64,000 nucleotides of DNA. Origin: Prevotella dentasini JCM 15908. Its GTDB lineage: Bacteria; Bacteroidota; Bacteroidia; Bacteroidales; Bacteroidaceae. The notes beneath the pieces were generated by a model. The model worked only from the letters and a program-made list of their open reading frames with translations, searched no databases and was not told where the DNA came from. The stretch's first letter is position 1; every line of letters begins with the position of its first letter. The translations under genes were made by a program, and so were the position numbers. Of the stretch, positions 46,065 to 55,993 are shown in pieces. The stretch is from assembly GCF_000614065.1 (NCBI RefSeq), contig NZ_BAKG01000004.1:62001-126000 (forward strand), given 5' to 3'.

Positions 46065-46736
46065 ATGAATAGGAAAAAGAAAAGTATGATTGCCTGTTTG
46101 ATTATTATCCTGCTGATAGTGATTGATCAGGCAATTAAAGTTGCCGTCAAGCTCAACATGAGCCTCGGAGAGTCCATACATGTCTTCGATTGGTTTCAGA
46201 TTGAGTTCATTGAGAATAACGGGATGGCATGGGGAATGGAGATAGGCAGCAAGTTGCTCCTGAGTCTGTTCCGCATCGTTGCCGTCTGTGCGCTTATCTG
46301 GTATATCGGGAAGAAAATCAGGGATGGTGCGAAAATGGGTTTTATTGTCGTCCTTTCCATGATTTGTGCCGGAGCAGCAGGCAATATTTTCGATTCTCTT
46401 GTCTATGGGCAGATTTTCACGGCATCGCAGCCCTATTATATGGGTGCAGGTCCGGCGCATCTTGTCTCATGGGGAGAGGGTTATGCGCCTGTTCTGATGG
46501 GACGCGTGGTAGACATGTTCTATTTTCCCCTCGTCCGTGGTACTTTCCCCGACTGGTTCCCGATATGGTCGGGTGAGCCGTTTGTGTTCTTTTCCCCAGT
46601 GTTCAATTTTGCCGATTCCTGTATATCAGTGGGAGTCTTTGCCCTTTTTCTTTTCTATAGAAAGGATTTGAACTTAGAAGATGCTGCTGCCTTGAGACAG
46701 GATGAAGTTAATGCGGAAGACCATGCAAAGGGATAG
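46065..46736 (+). CDS. lspA: lipoprotein signal peptidase (signal peptidase II)
   Basis: About 223 residues from the ATG at 46065 (MNRKKKSMIACLIIILL); upstream in-frame starts add an unlikely leader. Membrane aspartyl protease with the opening helix ending VIDQAIKVAV, the FIENNGMAWGM motif, four helices, and the catalytic pair Asp in GRVVDMFYFP (about 145) and Asp in NFADSCISVGV (about 182). A periplasmic insert (PLVRGTFPDWFPIWSGEPF) typical of Bacteroidetes LspA lies between. It removes signal peptides from the lipoproteins coded nearby. Confidence 0.93.
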   Translation: MNRKKKSMIACLIIILLIVIDQAIKVAVKLNMSLGESIHVFDWFQIEFIENNGMAWGMEIGSKLLLSLFRIVAVCALIWYIGKKIRDGAKMGFIVVLSMICAGAAGNIFDSLVYGQIFTASQPYYMGAGPAHLVSWGEGYAPVLMGRVVDMFYFPLVRGTFPDWFPIWSGEPFVFFSPVFNFADSCISVGVFALFLFYRKDLNLEDAAALRQDEVNAEDHAKG

Positions 46737-47664
46737 AATCTGTGTGTTTCTGCTTTTCGCCATGCTCGTGACGATAGTCGTAGGATGCAAGCCGACGGTT
46801 TCCTCGGATTATATACAGCCGGGCGATATGGAGGATATTCTGTACGACTATCATGTTGCCGTTGCCATGGGAAGTCAGCAGGCTGCGGATGATGTCGTGC
46901 GGAAGGCATACCGCCTGTCGGTTCTGAAGAAGCATGGTGTTTCCCAGCAAGAGTTTGATGCTTCTCTTCAGTACTATATGCAGCATACCGAGTACTTGCA
47001 TGACATTTACGAACATTTGGCCGAGCGTTTGGAAAGCGAGGCGCGCGCGCAGGGAGCTTCTGAAAGCGAACTCAGTCAGTTGGGGGGAATGACGGCCAAG
47101 GGCGATACGGCCGATGTCTGGAATGGTGCCCGTGCCTTGGTGATGTCTCCCTTTGCTCCAAATAACTGCGAGTCGTTTACCATTCAGGCAGATACGGCAT
47201 ATCATTCTGGCGACAGATTGATGCTTGGCTTTGATTCCCAGTTTATCACACAGCAGGGAATACGCGATGCCATTGTCGTGATGTCTGTTAAATTCACCAA
47301 TGACAGCATTGCCACAATAAGCCAGCATTTTTCTTCTGACTCCCATCAGACGATGATGTTCATGAACACCGACAGCATGACAATCAAGTCCATACGTGGC
47401 TATTTCATGCTCTTGGGCAATCAGGGGACGTCAGCCAGCTTTAGGCTCTTGACGGTGTCAAACATCCATCTCGTGAGGATGCACGTCCGGTCTGTAGACA
47501 ATGAGGAAAACGGCAAGGACTTGCCAACTAGTCCAATACGGACTATTGGCGGTTCGCCTGCAAGTCCTGCACCTCAGATGCCGCCTCCAACCTCAGGTGA
47601 GCAGCTTCGTACGCCTGTACAGGCTATGAAAGAACGGAATATTCCCTTAAAGTCATTGCAATGA
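46723..47664 (+). CDS. DUF4296 family lipoprotein
   Basis: About 313 residues. The signal sequence ends in the lipobox VVGC within CVFLLFAMLVTIVVGC. A start at 46723 (MQRDRICVFLL) overlaps lspA by 14 bases; ATGs at 46702 and 46711 are alternatives. The DUF4296 domain follows: DMEDILYDYHVAVAMG, AYRLSVLKKHGVSQQEFD and LQYYMQHTEYLHDIYEHL. The C-terminal half is beta-rich with a Pro/Ser-rich end (PPPTSGEQLRTP). Function unknown, but the family usually sits next to lspA in Bacteroidales, as here. Confidence 0.85.
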   Translation: MQRDRICVFLLFAMLVTIVVGCKPTVSSDYIQPGDMEDILYDYHVAVAMGSQQAADDVVRKAYRLSVLKKHGVSQQEFDASLQYYMQHTEYLHDIYEHLAERLESEARAQGASESELSQLGGMTAKGDTADVWNGARALVMSPFAPNNCESFTIQADTAYHSGDRLMLGFDSQFITQQGIRDAIVVMSVKFTNDSIATISQHFSSDSHQTMMFMNTDSMTIKSIRGYFMLLGNQGTSASFRLLTVSNIHLVRMHVRSVDNEENGKDLPTSPIRTIGGSPASPAPQMPPPTSGEQLRTPVQAMKERNIPLKSLQ

Positions 47665-47864
47665 GAAAGGTTGCAGCGCACCGTGTAATTGCCAGCGATA
47701 GGAATATCGAAATGGGAATTGTTGAACTGGAAGGGGGAGTAGTTGTCGGCTATTATCCCTTTACTGCCGAGCAAGCTATGACAGAGTGGCTGGGCGGTAC
47801 CATAGAGATAAGGATGGTGAGGGGCAGGCAGCTTGCCTTTCACGAAGGAATACAATTAATATAA
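47661..47864 (+). CDS. small protein of unknown function
   Basis: A 67-residue protein, MRKVAAHRVIASDRNIEMG to the end HEGIQLI. It overlaps the DUF4296 gene by ATGA and precedes nadC by 16 bases. Sequence suggests a small beta-rich fold with IVELEGGVVVGYYPFTAEQ. Conserved position in an operon, no signal peptide, no recognised domain. Confidence 0.65.
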   Translation: MRKVAAHRVIASDRNIEMGIVELEGGVVVGYYPFTAEQAMTEWLGGTIEIRMVRGRQLAFHEGIQLI

Positions 47865-47880
47865 ATATTCAGTAAACATT

Positions 47881-48732
47881 ATGCTTTCAATAGACCAATT
47901 AGAAGAAAGGTTGATAGACCTCGCCTTTGCAGAAGACATCGGTGATGGCGACCATACTACCCTGTGTTGTATTCCCGAAACGGCTATGGGTAAGAGCCGT
48001 CTGCTCGTTAAGGAAGAGGGAGTCCTTGCGGGCGTAGAACTGGCACGCAAGGTATTTGCCCGTTTTGATCCAGCCATGAAGATGGAGGTCTTTATCGGGG
48101 ATGGAGAACAGGTGAAGCCGGGCGATATAGCCTTCATTGTTTCTGGAAAGATTCAGTCTCTGCTCCAGACAGAACGTCTGATGTTGAATATTATGCAGAG
48201 AATGAGTGGTATAGCAACGATGACTGCAAAGTACGTGAAGCTCTTGGAAGGTACGCATACTCGCATTTTGGACACTCGCAAGACAACTCCCGGGCTGCGT
48301 ATGCTGGAGAAGCAGGCTGTCAGGATAGGGGGAGGAACGAATCACCGCATCGGTCTTTTCGATATGATTCTGTTGAAAGACAATCATGTTGATTTTGCCG
48401 GTGGAATAGCAAATGCCATCAATCGTTGCCACGACTATCTTGAACGGAAGGGGCTTAACCTGAAAATAGAGATAGAGGTGCGCAATTTCGATGAACTGCA
48501 GCAGGTGCTTGACTGTGGCGGTGTCAACCGTATCATGCTTGACAACTTCTCCGTGCCCGATACAAGGAAAGCTGTAGAGATGGTCGGGGGCAAGTACGAG
48601 ACGGAGTCTTCCGGAGGAATTACCATTGATACCATTCGCAGCTATGCCGAACAGGGGGTAGACTTTATCAGCGTTGGTGCTCTGACCCATTCGGTCAAGG
48701 GGTTGGATATGAGCTTCAAGGCCTGTGATTAA
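47881..48732 (+). CDS. nadC: nicotinate-nucleotide pyrophosphorylase (quinolinate phosphoribosyltransferase)
   Basis: A 283-residue enzyme of de novo NAD synthesis, standard length. Motifs: DIGDGDHTT (about 20-28), NIMQRMSGIATMTAKYV, the RKTTPGLRMLEKQAV and HRIGLFDMILLKDNH substrate-binding segments (about 139-170), IEVEVRN-type region as IEVRNFDEL, and the C-terminal SSGGITIDTIRSYAEQGVDF with phosphate-binding glycines. No nadA or nadB is nearby. Confidence 0.96.
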   Translation: MLSIDQLEERLIDLAFAEDIGDGDHTTLCCIPETAMGKSRLLVKEEGVLAGVELARKVFARFDPAMKMEVFIGDGEQVKPGDIAFIVSGKIQSLLQTERLMLNIMQRMSGIATMTAKYVKLLEGTHTRILDTRKTTPGLRMLEKQAVRIGGGTNHRIGLFDMILLKDNHVDFAGGIANAINRCHDYLERKGLNLKIEIEVRNFDELQQVLDCGGVNRIMLDNFSVPDTRKAVEMVGGKYETESSGGITIDTIRSYAEQGVDFISVGALTHSVKGLDMSFKACD

Positions 48733-48741
48733 ATTTTTGCC

Positions 48742-50376
48742 ATGTACTTCGTATTAGGACTTTTGTTGTCAGTATTGTCGTTCGGTTCGCCCGTGCATAT
48801 TCCCGTGCAGTTGGCTGGGAACTTTGGCGAACCGCGTCCCCATCATTTTCATGGTGGGATAGACGTTAAGACCGACCGCGAAGTCAATCTCGGCATTTAT
48901 TCTATTGCAGACGGCTATGTCTCCCGTGCAGTCGTTGAGAAATATGGGTATGGGCAGGCTATTGTAGTTACCCATCCTAATGGTTATTCGAGCTACTATG
49001 TGCATATCAACCGTTTTGCGCCACAGGTAGAGGCGGCTATCCGTCGTTGGCAGTATCGGCATCGTCAGTTTGCAGCCGATATAGCTTTCCGGCCGGGAGA
49101 GATTCCTGTCGTGAAAGGACAGCTGATAGCACTGAGTGGAAACAGGGGAGCATCTCAGGGGCCTCATCTTCATCTGGAGGTTCATGAGACGCGAAGCAAC
49201 AAGATGATGGACCCGCTGATGTTCCTGCATCCGTTTGTCAAGGACAAGACACCGCCTGCTGTCTATGCTTTCAAGACTTATCCACAGCCGGGAGAAGGAG
49301 TCTTTCAACATTCGCCTGATTCCCGTATCTTTACGTTTGACAAGGGACATTTTCAGGCATGGGGAAAAGTTGGCTTTGGGGTGCGTGCCTACGACCACAT
49401 GGATTCGGTTTACAACAACTACGGTGTGCGTTTCATCCGGTTGTATTGCGATGGCAAGCTCGTCTTTTCCAGCGATGCCAATGGTATTCCCGTCGAAAGT
49501 AACCGAATGGTAAACTCTTGGGGAGACTACAATCATTATCTGAATGGGCGTCTTTGGTTCTTGAAGTCTTTCCTTGAGCCGGGAAATAGTCTTCCCATTC
49601 TGAAGACGGGGAAGGACAGGGGGATTGTAAATTTCAATCAGAAGAGGGATTATCACCTGCGCTATGTGGTGAGCGATGCCTTTGGAAACCAGACGGTCAA
49701 GTCGTTTGTAGTCCGGGGTGAGCCTGAGGCAATTCCAAAAGTATCTCCCGTGCAAGGCCCGCTGGTATTGCGATGGAACCGTCATAATCAGATAGAGTGG
49801 GAGGGAGTGCGCCTTGATATTCCGGGGCAACTGCTTCCGCATGACTATCAGATGCAACCAAAGCGTATATTGACAGGAGGTGCTAAGTCTGTGGGATACA
49901 GCTTTAGCCGTCGTTCGTTTCCTCTTTTCGCCTATGGCAGGGTGAGCATTAATATAGGAAAGGTGGCGAATCCGGGTAAGTTCTACGTTGCCAGCAGGAT
50001 TTCCCCGAATGACGGGGGATCTGCGCGCTATTGCGGAGGTGAATATAGTAATGGCTGGCTGACGGGAAAGATGCGTGAGCTTTGCGAGACATACTATGCC
50101 TGTTACGACAACGAAGCCCCTGTCATCTCGAAAATCAATCTTGACCCGAGGCATCTCTTTCTCAGGATAAAAGATGAGGGGAGCGGCATCAAGGGGTATG
50201 AAGCATATATAGACAACCAGTTTGTTCTCTTTGAGCAGGGAAAGAATAAGGACATCGTCTTCTGCGATTTAGGCAGGACACCCGTTATTCCGCGCAAGGC
50301 CATTCGCATGCTCCGTGTCGTTGCAACGGATAACAGGGATAACCGGCGTGTCTTTACAGCCCAGATAAAATATTGA
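48742..50376 (+). CDS. M23-family metallopeptidase
   Basis: A 544-residue secreted protein with signal peptide (FVLGLLLSVLSFGS). The LytM domain has the zinc ligands in HHFHGGIDVKTD (His and Asp, about 35-46) and HLHLEVHE near residue 140. The remaining 400 residues are beta-sandwich-like sequence of unclear type. M23 enzymes cut peptide cross-links in peptidoglycan. It follows nadC by 9 bases and precedes the C69 gene by 27, in the lspA operon. Confidence 0.9.
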   Translation: MYFVLGLLLSVLSFGSPVHIPVQLAGNFGEPRPHHFHGGIDVKTDREVNLGIYSIADGYVSRAVVEKYGYGQAIVVTHPNGYSSYYVHINRFAPQVEAAIRRWQYRHRQFAADIAFRPGEIPVVKGQLIALSGNRGASQGPHLHLEVHETRSNKMMDPLMFLHPFVKDKTPPAVYAFKTYPQPGEGVFQHSPDSRIFTFDKGHFQAWGKVGFGVRAYDHMDSVYNNYGVRFIRLYCDGKLVFSSDANGIPVESNRMVNSWGDYNHYLNGRLWFLKSFLEPGNSLPILKTGKDRGIVNFNQKRDYHLRYVVSDAFGNQTVKSFVVRGEPEAIPKVSPVQGPLVLRWNRHNQIEWEGVRLDIPGQLLPHDYQMQPKRILTGGAKSVGYSFSRRSFPLFAYGRVSINIGKVANPGKFYVASRISPNDGGSARYCGGEYSNGWLTGKMRELCETYYACYDNEAPVISKINLDPRHLFLRIKDEGSGIKGYEAYIDNQFVLFEQGKNKDIVFCDLGRTPVIPRKAIRMLRVVATDNRDNRRVFTAQIKY

Positions 50377-50403
50377 AGTATTAACTTAAACCAAGCATAT
50401 TTA

Positions 50404-52044
50404 ATGAAAAAACTCTTTTTAACAGCAATGCTGGCGTCAGCCTTTATGGCGGCTTCGGCTTGTACCAATCTCATTGCCACGAAGGGAGCACGAAGGACGG
50501 TTCCATTCTTGTAACTTACGATGCCGACGACTATGGCATGTTTACCGGGCTTTGCCATTATGCGGCCGGACGGCATGACAAGTCTGCACGCCGCGAAATT
50601 ATCGATTACGATACACACGCCAGTCATGGCTTTATCCCGGAGGCCCCGGTTACCTATAATGTCATCGGAAATATCAATGAATATCAGGTAAGCATCGGCG
50701 AGACTACATACGGCGGACGCGACGAAATGGTCGATGCTACAGGTATCATAGACTATGGTTCGCTGATGTATCTTGGACTTCAGCGTGCCAAAACGGCCCG
50801 CGAAGCCATCAAGGTGATGACGACGCTTGCCGAAACGTATGGCTACAACTCGGGAGGCGAAACCTTTACCATTGCCGACAAGAACGAAGTCTGGCTCATG
50901 GAGATGCAGGGATGCGGCGGCGACAAGAAGCAGAAAGTGGTATGGGTTGCGGTAAGGATTCCTGACGGGATGATTACCGGTCATGCCAATCAGAGCCGTA
51001 TCGGGCAGTTCTCGGCATACGGCACGGAGGTGATTGCTTCCAAGAATTGTATCAGCTTTGCACGTTCCAAGGGATGGTTCACCGGAAAGGACAAAGACTT
51101 CAACTGGAAGAACGCCTATGCCAAGCCCGATTTCACGGGACGCCGCTGGTGCGATGCCCGCGTGTGGAGCTATTTCAATCATTTCAAGGATATGACCCCG
51201 TGGCTGCCATGGGCACTCGGGCGCGATGCCAATGCCGAGGACATGCCGCTCTGGATTGAGCCGAACAAGAAACTCGACGTAGCTATGATGGCAGAATGTA
51301 TGCGCGACCATTACGAGGGCACCCCGCTGAGCCTTGACAACGACCCCGGTCAGGGAGGCTGGGACATGCCTTACCGCCCGACGCCATTGCAGTATGAGGT
51401 AGACGGCAAGCAGTATTTCAACGAGCGGCCCATCTCTACCCAGCAGACCGGCTTCACCTATATCTGCCAGCTCCGCTCATGGATGGCCGACGAGGTAGGC
51501 GGCATCATCTGGTTCGGCAACGACGACGCCAACATGATAGCTATCTGCCTATTTATTGTGGCAGCACCGTTCAGCCAGAGTGCTTCAACACTCCGGGTGC
51601 GGATGCCGTAACTTATTCAGACAAAAACGCCTTCTGGGTTTGCAACTGGGTAAGCAACATGGTCTATCCCCGTTACTCGCAATTGTTCCCGGCCCTGAAG
51701 TCGGTTCGCGACGAGCTGGAGAACAGCTATTTCTCCAACCAGAAGGCTGTGGAGGAGAAGGCCCTTGCCCTCTATGCTACTGACAAGCTGCTGCGGTGAA
51801 GTATCTGAACGACTACTCCATCCGTCTGGGCGACGAGATGATGACCCGCTGGCATCAGCTGGCGACCTATCTCATTGTGAAGTTCAACGACATGACGGTG
51901 AAGCCGGAGAAGGACGGCAAGTTCCTCCGTACCGAAACGGGTCTGGGTGCCCGCGTAGAGCGTTCGGGATACAGTCCGTCTGCCCGTCGCGTAATAGTAA
52001 AGCAGACAGGCGACAAGTATCTGATGCCGGCTGCAGAGCACTAA
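50404..52044 (+). CDS. C69-family dipeptidase (three frameshifts)
   Basis: About 545 residues after repair. Signal sequence KKLFLTAMLASAFMAASA is followed by CTNLIATKG, whose Cys should become the N-terminal nucleophile of the C69 dipeptidases after cleavage. Conserved parts: ILVTYDADDYGMFTGLCHY, GIIDYGSLMYLGLQRAKTAR, GETFTIADKNEVWLMEM and the late NSYFSNQKAVEEKAL. Frame breaks lie near 50486, 51541 and 51789; each needs one base (for example AAGCTGCTGCGG for AAGGCTGCTGCGG). The repaired protein is continuous. Last gene of the lspA-nadC operon, before a terminator. Broad periplasmic dipeptidase activity is known for the family. Confidence 0.85.
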
Positions 52045-52065
52045 GGCGATTCGGCAACAAACAAG

Positions 52066-52103
52066 AACGGGATGAAGCTATTCAGCTTTCATCCCGTTTT
52101 GTT
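52066..52103 (+). terminator. terminator of the lspA-C69 operon
   Basis: AACGGGATGAAGCT (52066-52079) and AGCTTTCATCCCGTT (52084-52098, one bulged base) form a stem followed by TTGTTTTG. 22 bases past the C69 stop. Confidence 0.8.
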
Positions 52104-52257
52104 TTGTTGCCCAAATTGGTTTTGGAAGCCTGAGGGTCAGATGGAAACCGCCCTTAAAAAGACAGGTTCACGCGCTTTTGCAGGACAGTTCCGATGCCCA
52201 AGTTCTACAACGGAAATATCCCGTTTCCCACAGATATTTGATAGTTTGATGTGCAGG

Positions 52258-53025
52258 CTATTATGCTTTCGTGAAAAAACGCTATTGTTATTATGAAGAC
52301 ATAACCATCTTTCCTGTGAAAAGTACCAAGGTTTTTGTGAAAAATATAATTACGTTTTCTATAGAAAGTCCGTTGCTTTTTATAAAAAGGTATATACATT
52401 TTACAAAAACTATAATTATAAATTTGAAATCTATAATTATGTTTTCACTAAAATGTAATTACATTCTTCCAAGAAAATCCGTTGCTTTTTATGAAAAGGT
52501 ATATATGTTTTACAAAAACTATAATTATAAATTTGAAATCTATAATTATAATTTCACTAAAATATAATTATAGTTTTCCTAGAAAGTCCGTTGCCTTTTA
52601 TGAAAAGGTATATACGTTTTACAAAAACTATAATTATAAATTTGAAATCTATAATTATAATTTCACTAAAATGTAATTATAGTTTTCCAAGAAAGTCCGT
52701 TGCTTTTTATGAAAAGGTATATACGTTTTATAGAAACTATAATTATAAATTTGAAATCTATAATTATGATTTTACTAAAATATAATTATGTTCTTCCGAG
52801 AAAGTCCGTTGCTTTTTATGGAAAGGTATATATGTTTTGCAAAAGCTATAATTATGATTTCATTAAAATGTAATTATGGTTTTCCAAGAAAGTTCGTTGC
52901 TTTTTATGAAAAGGTATATATGTTTTACAAAATCTATAATTATAAATCTGAAATCTATAATTATGATTTTACTAAAATGTAATTATGATTTTCCAAGAAA
53001 GTCCGTTGCTTTTTAAGAAAAGCTA
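52258..53025. repeat. long AT-rich array of 21-22 base units with 109-base higher-order repeats
   Basis: About 34 tandem units, nearly all 22 bases, one class of 21. Five unit classes alternate in a 109-base (21+22+22+22+22) super-repeat. The marker CCGTTGC occurs at 52370, 52479, 52588, 52697, 52806, 52894 (as TCGTTGC) and 53003, spacings 109, 109, 109, 109, 88, 109; the 88 reflects loss of one 21-base unit. Typical unit starts: TATAATTATGTTTTCACT, AGTCCGTTGCTTTTTATG, GGTATATACGTTTTACAA. Most carry TTTT at positions 11-14 and AAA(A) at 19-22. The array lies between convergent terminators and is not coding: reading frames shift every 109 bases. Confidence 0.9.
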
Positions 53026-53143
53026 TATCAGACTCGTCTTCATGCAGGGTCGGTTTCCGTGCCAGTCCGATACTTAAAACAAATACGCAAGGGTAATCCT
53101 ATACGTAACCCACGTTGCAACAGTTTAGGCCAATATGCCCCCT

Positions 53144-53180
53144 AAAAAACATGAGTCAGGCATTATGCCAGACTCATGTT
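53144..53180 (-). terminator. terminator of pgk
   Basis: AACATGAGTCAGGCAT (53148-53163) and ATGCCAGACTCATGTT (53165-53180) form a near-perfect stem ending in TTTTTT on the minus strand, 78 bases past the pgk stop. Confidence 0.85.
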
Positions 53181-53258
53181 ATATGAATGTAAACAATTTG
53201 CTGCCCTGTTCCGGAAGTCCCCTCCGAGGAGGGATGCCCTTCCGCCGGGCGGCACCGC

Positions 53259-54509
53259 CTATTCCCCGATGGCTGCTACACCCGGCAGCACCTTGCCCTC
53301 GATGGCTTCGAGCATCGCGCCACCGCCCGTAGACACGTAAGATACCTTGTCGGCAAGACCGAACTTGTTGATGGCCGCAACAGAGTCGCCGCCGCCTATG
53401 AGAGAGTAGGCACCGTTCTCCTGAGTAGCCTGAGCCACGGTTTTGGCAATCTCGCCGGTGCCGTGTGCAAAGTTCTCCAGCTCGAATACGCCTACAGGCC
53501 CATTCCATAGTATGGTCTTAGAGTCGAGGATAATCTTCTTCCAGTTCTCAATGCTCTCTTCGGAAGAGTCCATGCCTTCCCATTCGTCGGGAATCTGATT
53601 GATGGGGAAGACCCTGCGTTCTGTATCGTTAGAAAATTCCTTGCCGCAGACGGTTGAAACTGAGAGCGACAGGTTGACGCCCTTTTCCTTGGCGGCTGCC
53701 ATTACCTTCAGGGCTTCCGGCATCAGGTCGTCTTCGTGGAGCGACTTGCCTATCTTGCCTCCTTGAGCCTTGATGAAAGTGTAGCCCATACCGCCTCCGA
53801 TGATAAGATTGTCTACCTTGTCGAGCAGGTTTTGGATGACACCGAGCTTGGAACTGACCTTCGAGCCGCCGATGATGGCCGTGAAAGGATGCTGTGCGTT
53901 CTTCAGTACGTTGTCAATGGCTGTAACTTCTTTCTCCATCAGGAAGCCGAGCATCTTGTGGCCGGCATCGAAGCTGTCGGCGATGACGGCGGTCGAAGCG
54001 TGCTTGCGGTGGGCTGTGCCGAAAGCGTCGTTTACATAGACATCAGCGTAGGAGGCGAGCTTCTTGGCGAAGTCTTTCTGACGGCTCTTCATCTCGGCCT
54101 TGGCGGCGTCGAACTCTGGAGTGCCTTTCTCAACCCCTACGGGCTTGCCTTCCTCTTCAGGATAGTAGCGGAGGTTCTCGAGCAATAATGCCTCCCCTGC
54201 CTTCAGAGCGGCAACTTCTGCTTCGGCGTTGCCGGCATCCTTTGCGAATTTTACTTCAACACCGAGCGCGTCGCTGACGTTCTTTACTATTTGGCTGAGA
54301 GAGAGTTCCGGCTTCACCTTGCCTTTCGGCTTGCCCATGTGGCTCATCATAATGAGTGCGCCACCGTCTGCAAGCACCTTCTTCAGAGTAGGCAGCGCAC
54401 CACGGATACGGGTGTCATCGGTAACATGGCCATTTTCGTCCAATGGCACATTGAAGTCTACACGGACGATAGCCTTCTGTCCGGCAAAGTTGAATTCGTT
54501 AATCTTCAT
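53259..54509 (-). CDS. pgk: phosphoglycerate kinase
   Basis: A 416-residue glycolytic enzyme, full length. N-terminal domain: [16 protein letters not shown] with substrate-binding Asp/Asn (about 12-27), [13 protein letters not shown], and [14 protein letters not shown] (about 163-176). Hinge and C-terminal nucleotide domain: [51 protein letters not shown] and [17 protein letters not shown]. Monocistronic with terminator downstream and a -7 element upstream; divergent from queC. Confidence 0.97.
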   Translation of the reverse strand: MKINEFNFAGQKAIVRVDFNVPLDENGHVTDDTRIRGALPTLKKVLADGGALIMMSHMGKPKGKVKPELSLSQIVKNVSDALGVEVKFAKDAGNAEAEVAALKAGEALLLENLRYYPEEEGKPVGVEKGTPEFDAAKAEMKSRQKDFAKKLASYADVYVNDAFGTAHRKHASTAVIADSFDAGHKMLGFLMEKEVTAIDNVLKNAQHPFTAIIGGSKVSSKLGVIQNLLDKVDNLIIGGGMGYTFIKAQGGKIGKSLHEDDLMPEALKVMAAAKEKGVNLSLSVSTVCGKEFSNDTERRVFPINQIPDEWEGMDSSEESIENWKKIILDSKTILWNGPVGVFELENFAHGTGEIAKTVAQATQENGAYSLIGGGDSVAAINKFGLADKVSYVSTGGGAMLEAIEGKVLPGVAAIGE

Positions 54510-54541
54510 CTTTAATTAATTATTTAATAGTTTTCTTATTG

Positions 54542-54549
54542 CAAAAATA
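54542..54549 (-). promoter_or_regulatory. -7 element of pgk
   Basis: TATTTTTG on the minus strand, 32 bases before the pgk start; the -33 position reads TTTC. Confidence 0.5.
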
Positions 54550-54592
54550 CGACTTTTTAGCGGATTGGGGAAATGATATTCTATGTTTTTTG

Positions 54593-54600
54593 TAATTTTG
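54593..54600 (+). promoter_or_regulatory. -7 element of queC
   Basis: TAATTTTG fits TAnnTTTG, 17 bases before the ATG at 54618. No TTTG at the expected spacing. Confidence 0.45.
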
Positions 54601-54617
54601 CAGAAAATACGTTTGCA

Positions 54618-55271
54618 ATGAAAGATTCAGTAATTATAGTCAGCGGTGGCCTCGATTCCGTCACGCTGCTTTACGACAAGGCCGACACCATCGCCTTGGC
54701 CGTCTCGTTCGATTACGGCCAGAACCATGGTACACAGGAACTGCCCCTTGCCGGGTACCATTGCCGGAAGCTCGGTATTCCTCATGTCATTATCCCGCTT
54801 TCGTTCATGCACCAATACTTCAAGAGTTCCTTGCTCAATGGCTCTGATGCCATCCCTGAGGGACATTACGAGGAGGAGAACATGAAGTCGACGGTTGTCC
54901 CCTTCCGCAACGGCATCATGCTGGCCATTGCGGTGGGAATTGCAGAAAGCCATGAACTGCACCGTGTCTATATAGCCAATCATGGGGGCGACCATACCAT
55001 CTACCCGGATTGCCGTCCCGGATTCATCAGTGCCATGGATGCCGCCGCCGGGGCAGGTACGTTCATAGGCGTAAGGATAGAGGCTCCCTATACGAATATA
55101 TCCAAGGCAGACATCGTCCGGCTGGGTACAGCTCTTGGAATAGATTACTCCAAGACGTGGAGTTGCTACAAAGGAGATGCCCTCCATTGCGGAAAGTGTG
55201 GAACATGTGTAGAGCGCAGGGAAGCGTTCGGGCAGGCAGGGGTGGAAGACCCGACGCAATACAGCATTTAG
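54618..55271 (+). CDS. queC: 7-cyano-7-deazaguanine synthase
   Basis: A 217-residue enzyme making preQ0 for queuosine. The start at 54618 (MKDSVIIVSGGLDSVTLL) puts the PP-loop SGGLDS at 9-14. Substrate region VVPFRNGIMLAIAVGIAE and GGDHTIYPDCRPGFI follow, and the C-terminal zinc site has CYKGDALHCGKCGTC with four Cys. Single-gene transcript; queD, queE and queF are not in the window. Confidence 0.95.
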   Translation: MKDSVIIVSGGLDSVTLLYDKADTIALAVSFDYGQNHGTQELPLAGYHCRKLGIPHVIIPLSFMHQYFKSSLLNGSDAIPEGHYEEENMKSTVVPFRNGIMLAIAVGIAESHELHRVYIANHGGDHTIYPDCRPGFISAMDAAAGAGTFIGVRIEAPYTNISKADIVRLGTALGIDYSKTWSCYKGDALHCGKCGTCVERREAFGQAGVEDPTQYSI

Positions 55272-55540
55272 CCGTTTGGGGCAGAATCCCCCGCTGTTCT
55301 TGTCTCACGGCTGGAGCCATGCTGTTGAAGATGAAAATAAGACAATGCAGGCTCAGTGAATTGATAATAGCGAATGTATCGGCATCCTATTTTCATAGCT
55401 TGAGCCGGTAATGGCCTGAATCATGGAATGGGGCGTCGTCGGCAGGCTTTAGCTTTGAGCATCATATATTTTTATGATATATCCTTCTTTATGCCTGATA
55501 ATAATGAGATGAGAGTTATCCCGTAAGTTTTCATACATAT
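55272..55540. other. intergenic region between convergent queC and the DUF4295 terminator
   Basis: About 270 bases; no gene, repeat or strong stem recognised. Confidence 0.5.
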
Positions 55541-55579
55541 ACAAAACAAAGGAGACATATCATATGACATGTCTCCTTT
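55541..55579 (-). terminator. terminator of the rpmB-rpmG-DUF4295 operon
   Basis: AAAGGAGACAT (55548-55558) pairs with ATGTCTCCTTT (55569-55579); on the minus strand the stem runs into TTTGTTTTG. 17 bases past the DUF4295 stop. Confidence 0.85.
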
Positions 55580-55596
55580 ATTTATTGTATCAGGAA

Positions 55597-55755
55597 TTAA
55601 TTCTTAAAGAAATCCTTTACTTCCTCATTTGGAACCATTCGTTCGTCAAAGATATAAGCACCAGTCTTGGGGCTTTTTACCATTTTGATAACCTTTGTAT
55701 ATGCGCGACCATCCGTAGAACCTTCATGGAGGGTAGCGACCGCTTTCTTTGCCAT
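55597..55755 (-). CDS. DUF4295 family small protein
   Basis: A 52-residue basic protein, MAKKAVATLHEGSTDGR to the end NEEVKDFFKN, with VIKMVKSPKTGAYIFDERM in the middle. It follows rpmG in the same operon, the usual Bacteroidetes position of DUF4295. Size, charge and context suggest a ribosome-associated protein; this is inferred, not established here. Confidence 0.88.
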   Translation of the reverse strand: MAKKAVATLHEGSTDGRAYTKVIKMVKSPKTGAYIFDERMVPNEEVKDFFKN

Positions 55756-55798
55756 AGTTTATCTGTTTTACTAATCAACTGATGTTGTAAGTGCAGTT

Positions 55799-55987
55799 TT
55801 ACTTAATCTCCTTATGAAGCGTCAACTTCTTCAGAATAGGATTATACTTCATGAGCTCAAGACGCTCAGGAGTATTCTTGCGATTCTTGGTGGTAATGTA
55901 GCGGCTCGTGCCGGGCATACCACTATTCTTCATCTCGGTACATTCCAAGATGACCTGAACTCTGTTTCCTTTAGCTTTCTTTGCCAT
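55799..55987 (-). CDS. rpmG: 50S ribosomal protein L33
   Basis: A 62-residue protein: [20 protein letters not shown], then [20 protein letters not shown] and a basic end [11 protein letters not shown]. Only one Cys (ECTE) remains, so this is the zinc-free C-minus type. It lies 6 bases after rpmB and 43 before DUF4295. Confidence 0.95.
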   Translation of the reverse strand: MAKKAKGNRVQVILECTEMKNSGMPGTSRYITTKNRKNTPERLELMKYNPILKKLTLHKEIK

Positions 55988-55993
55988 GATATA

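Noticed and set aside
48769..50154. A 461-residue minus-strand frame opposite the M23 peptidase gene
   Set aside because: It is the reverse shadow of a gene with clear LytM motifs and an operon context; no domain or promoter supports it.
52271..52982. Several overlapping frames of 64-98 residues with repeated KRYICFTKTIIINLK-like peptides
   Set aside because: They are translations of the 22/109-base repeat array. 109 is not divisible by three, so each frame is used in turn; there is no promoter or start context.
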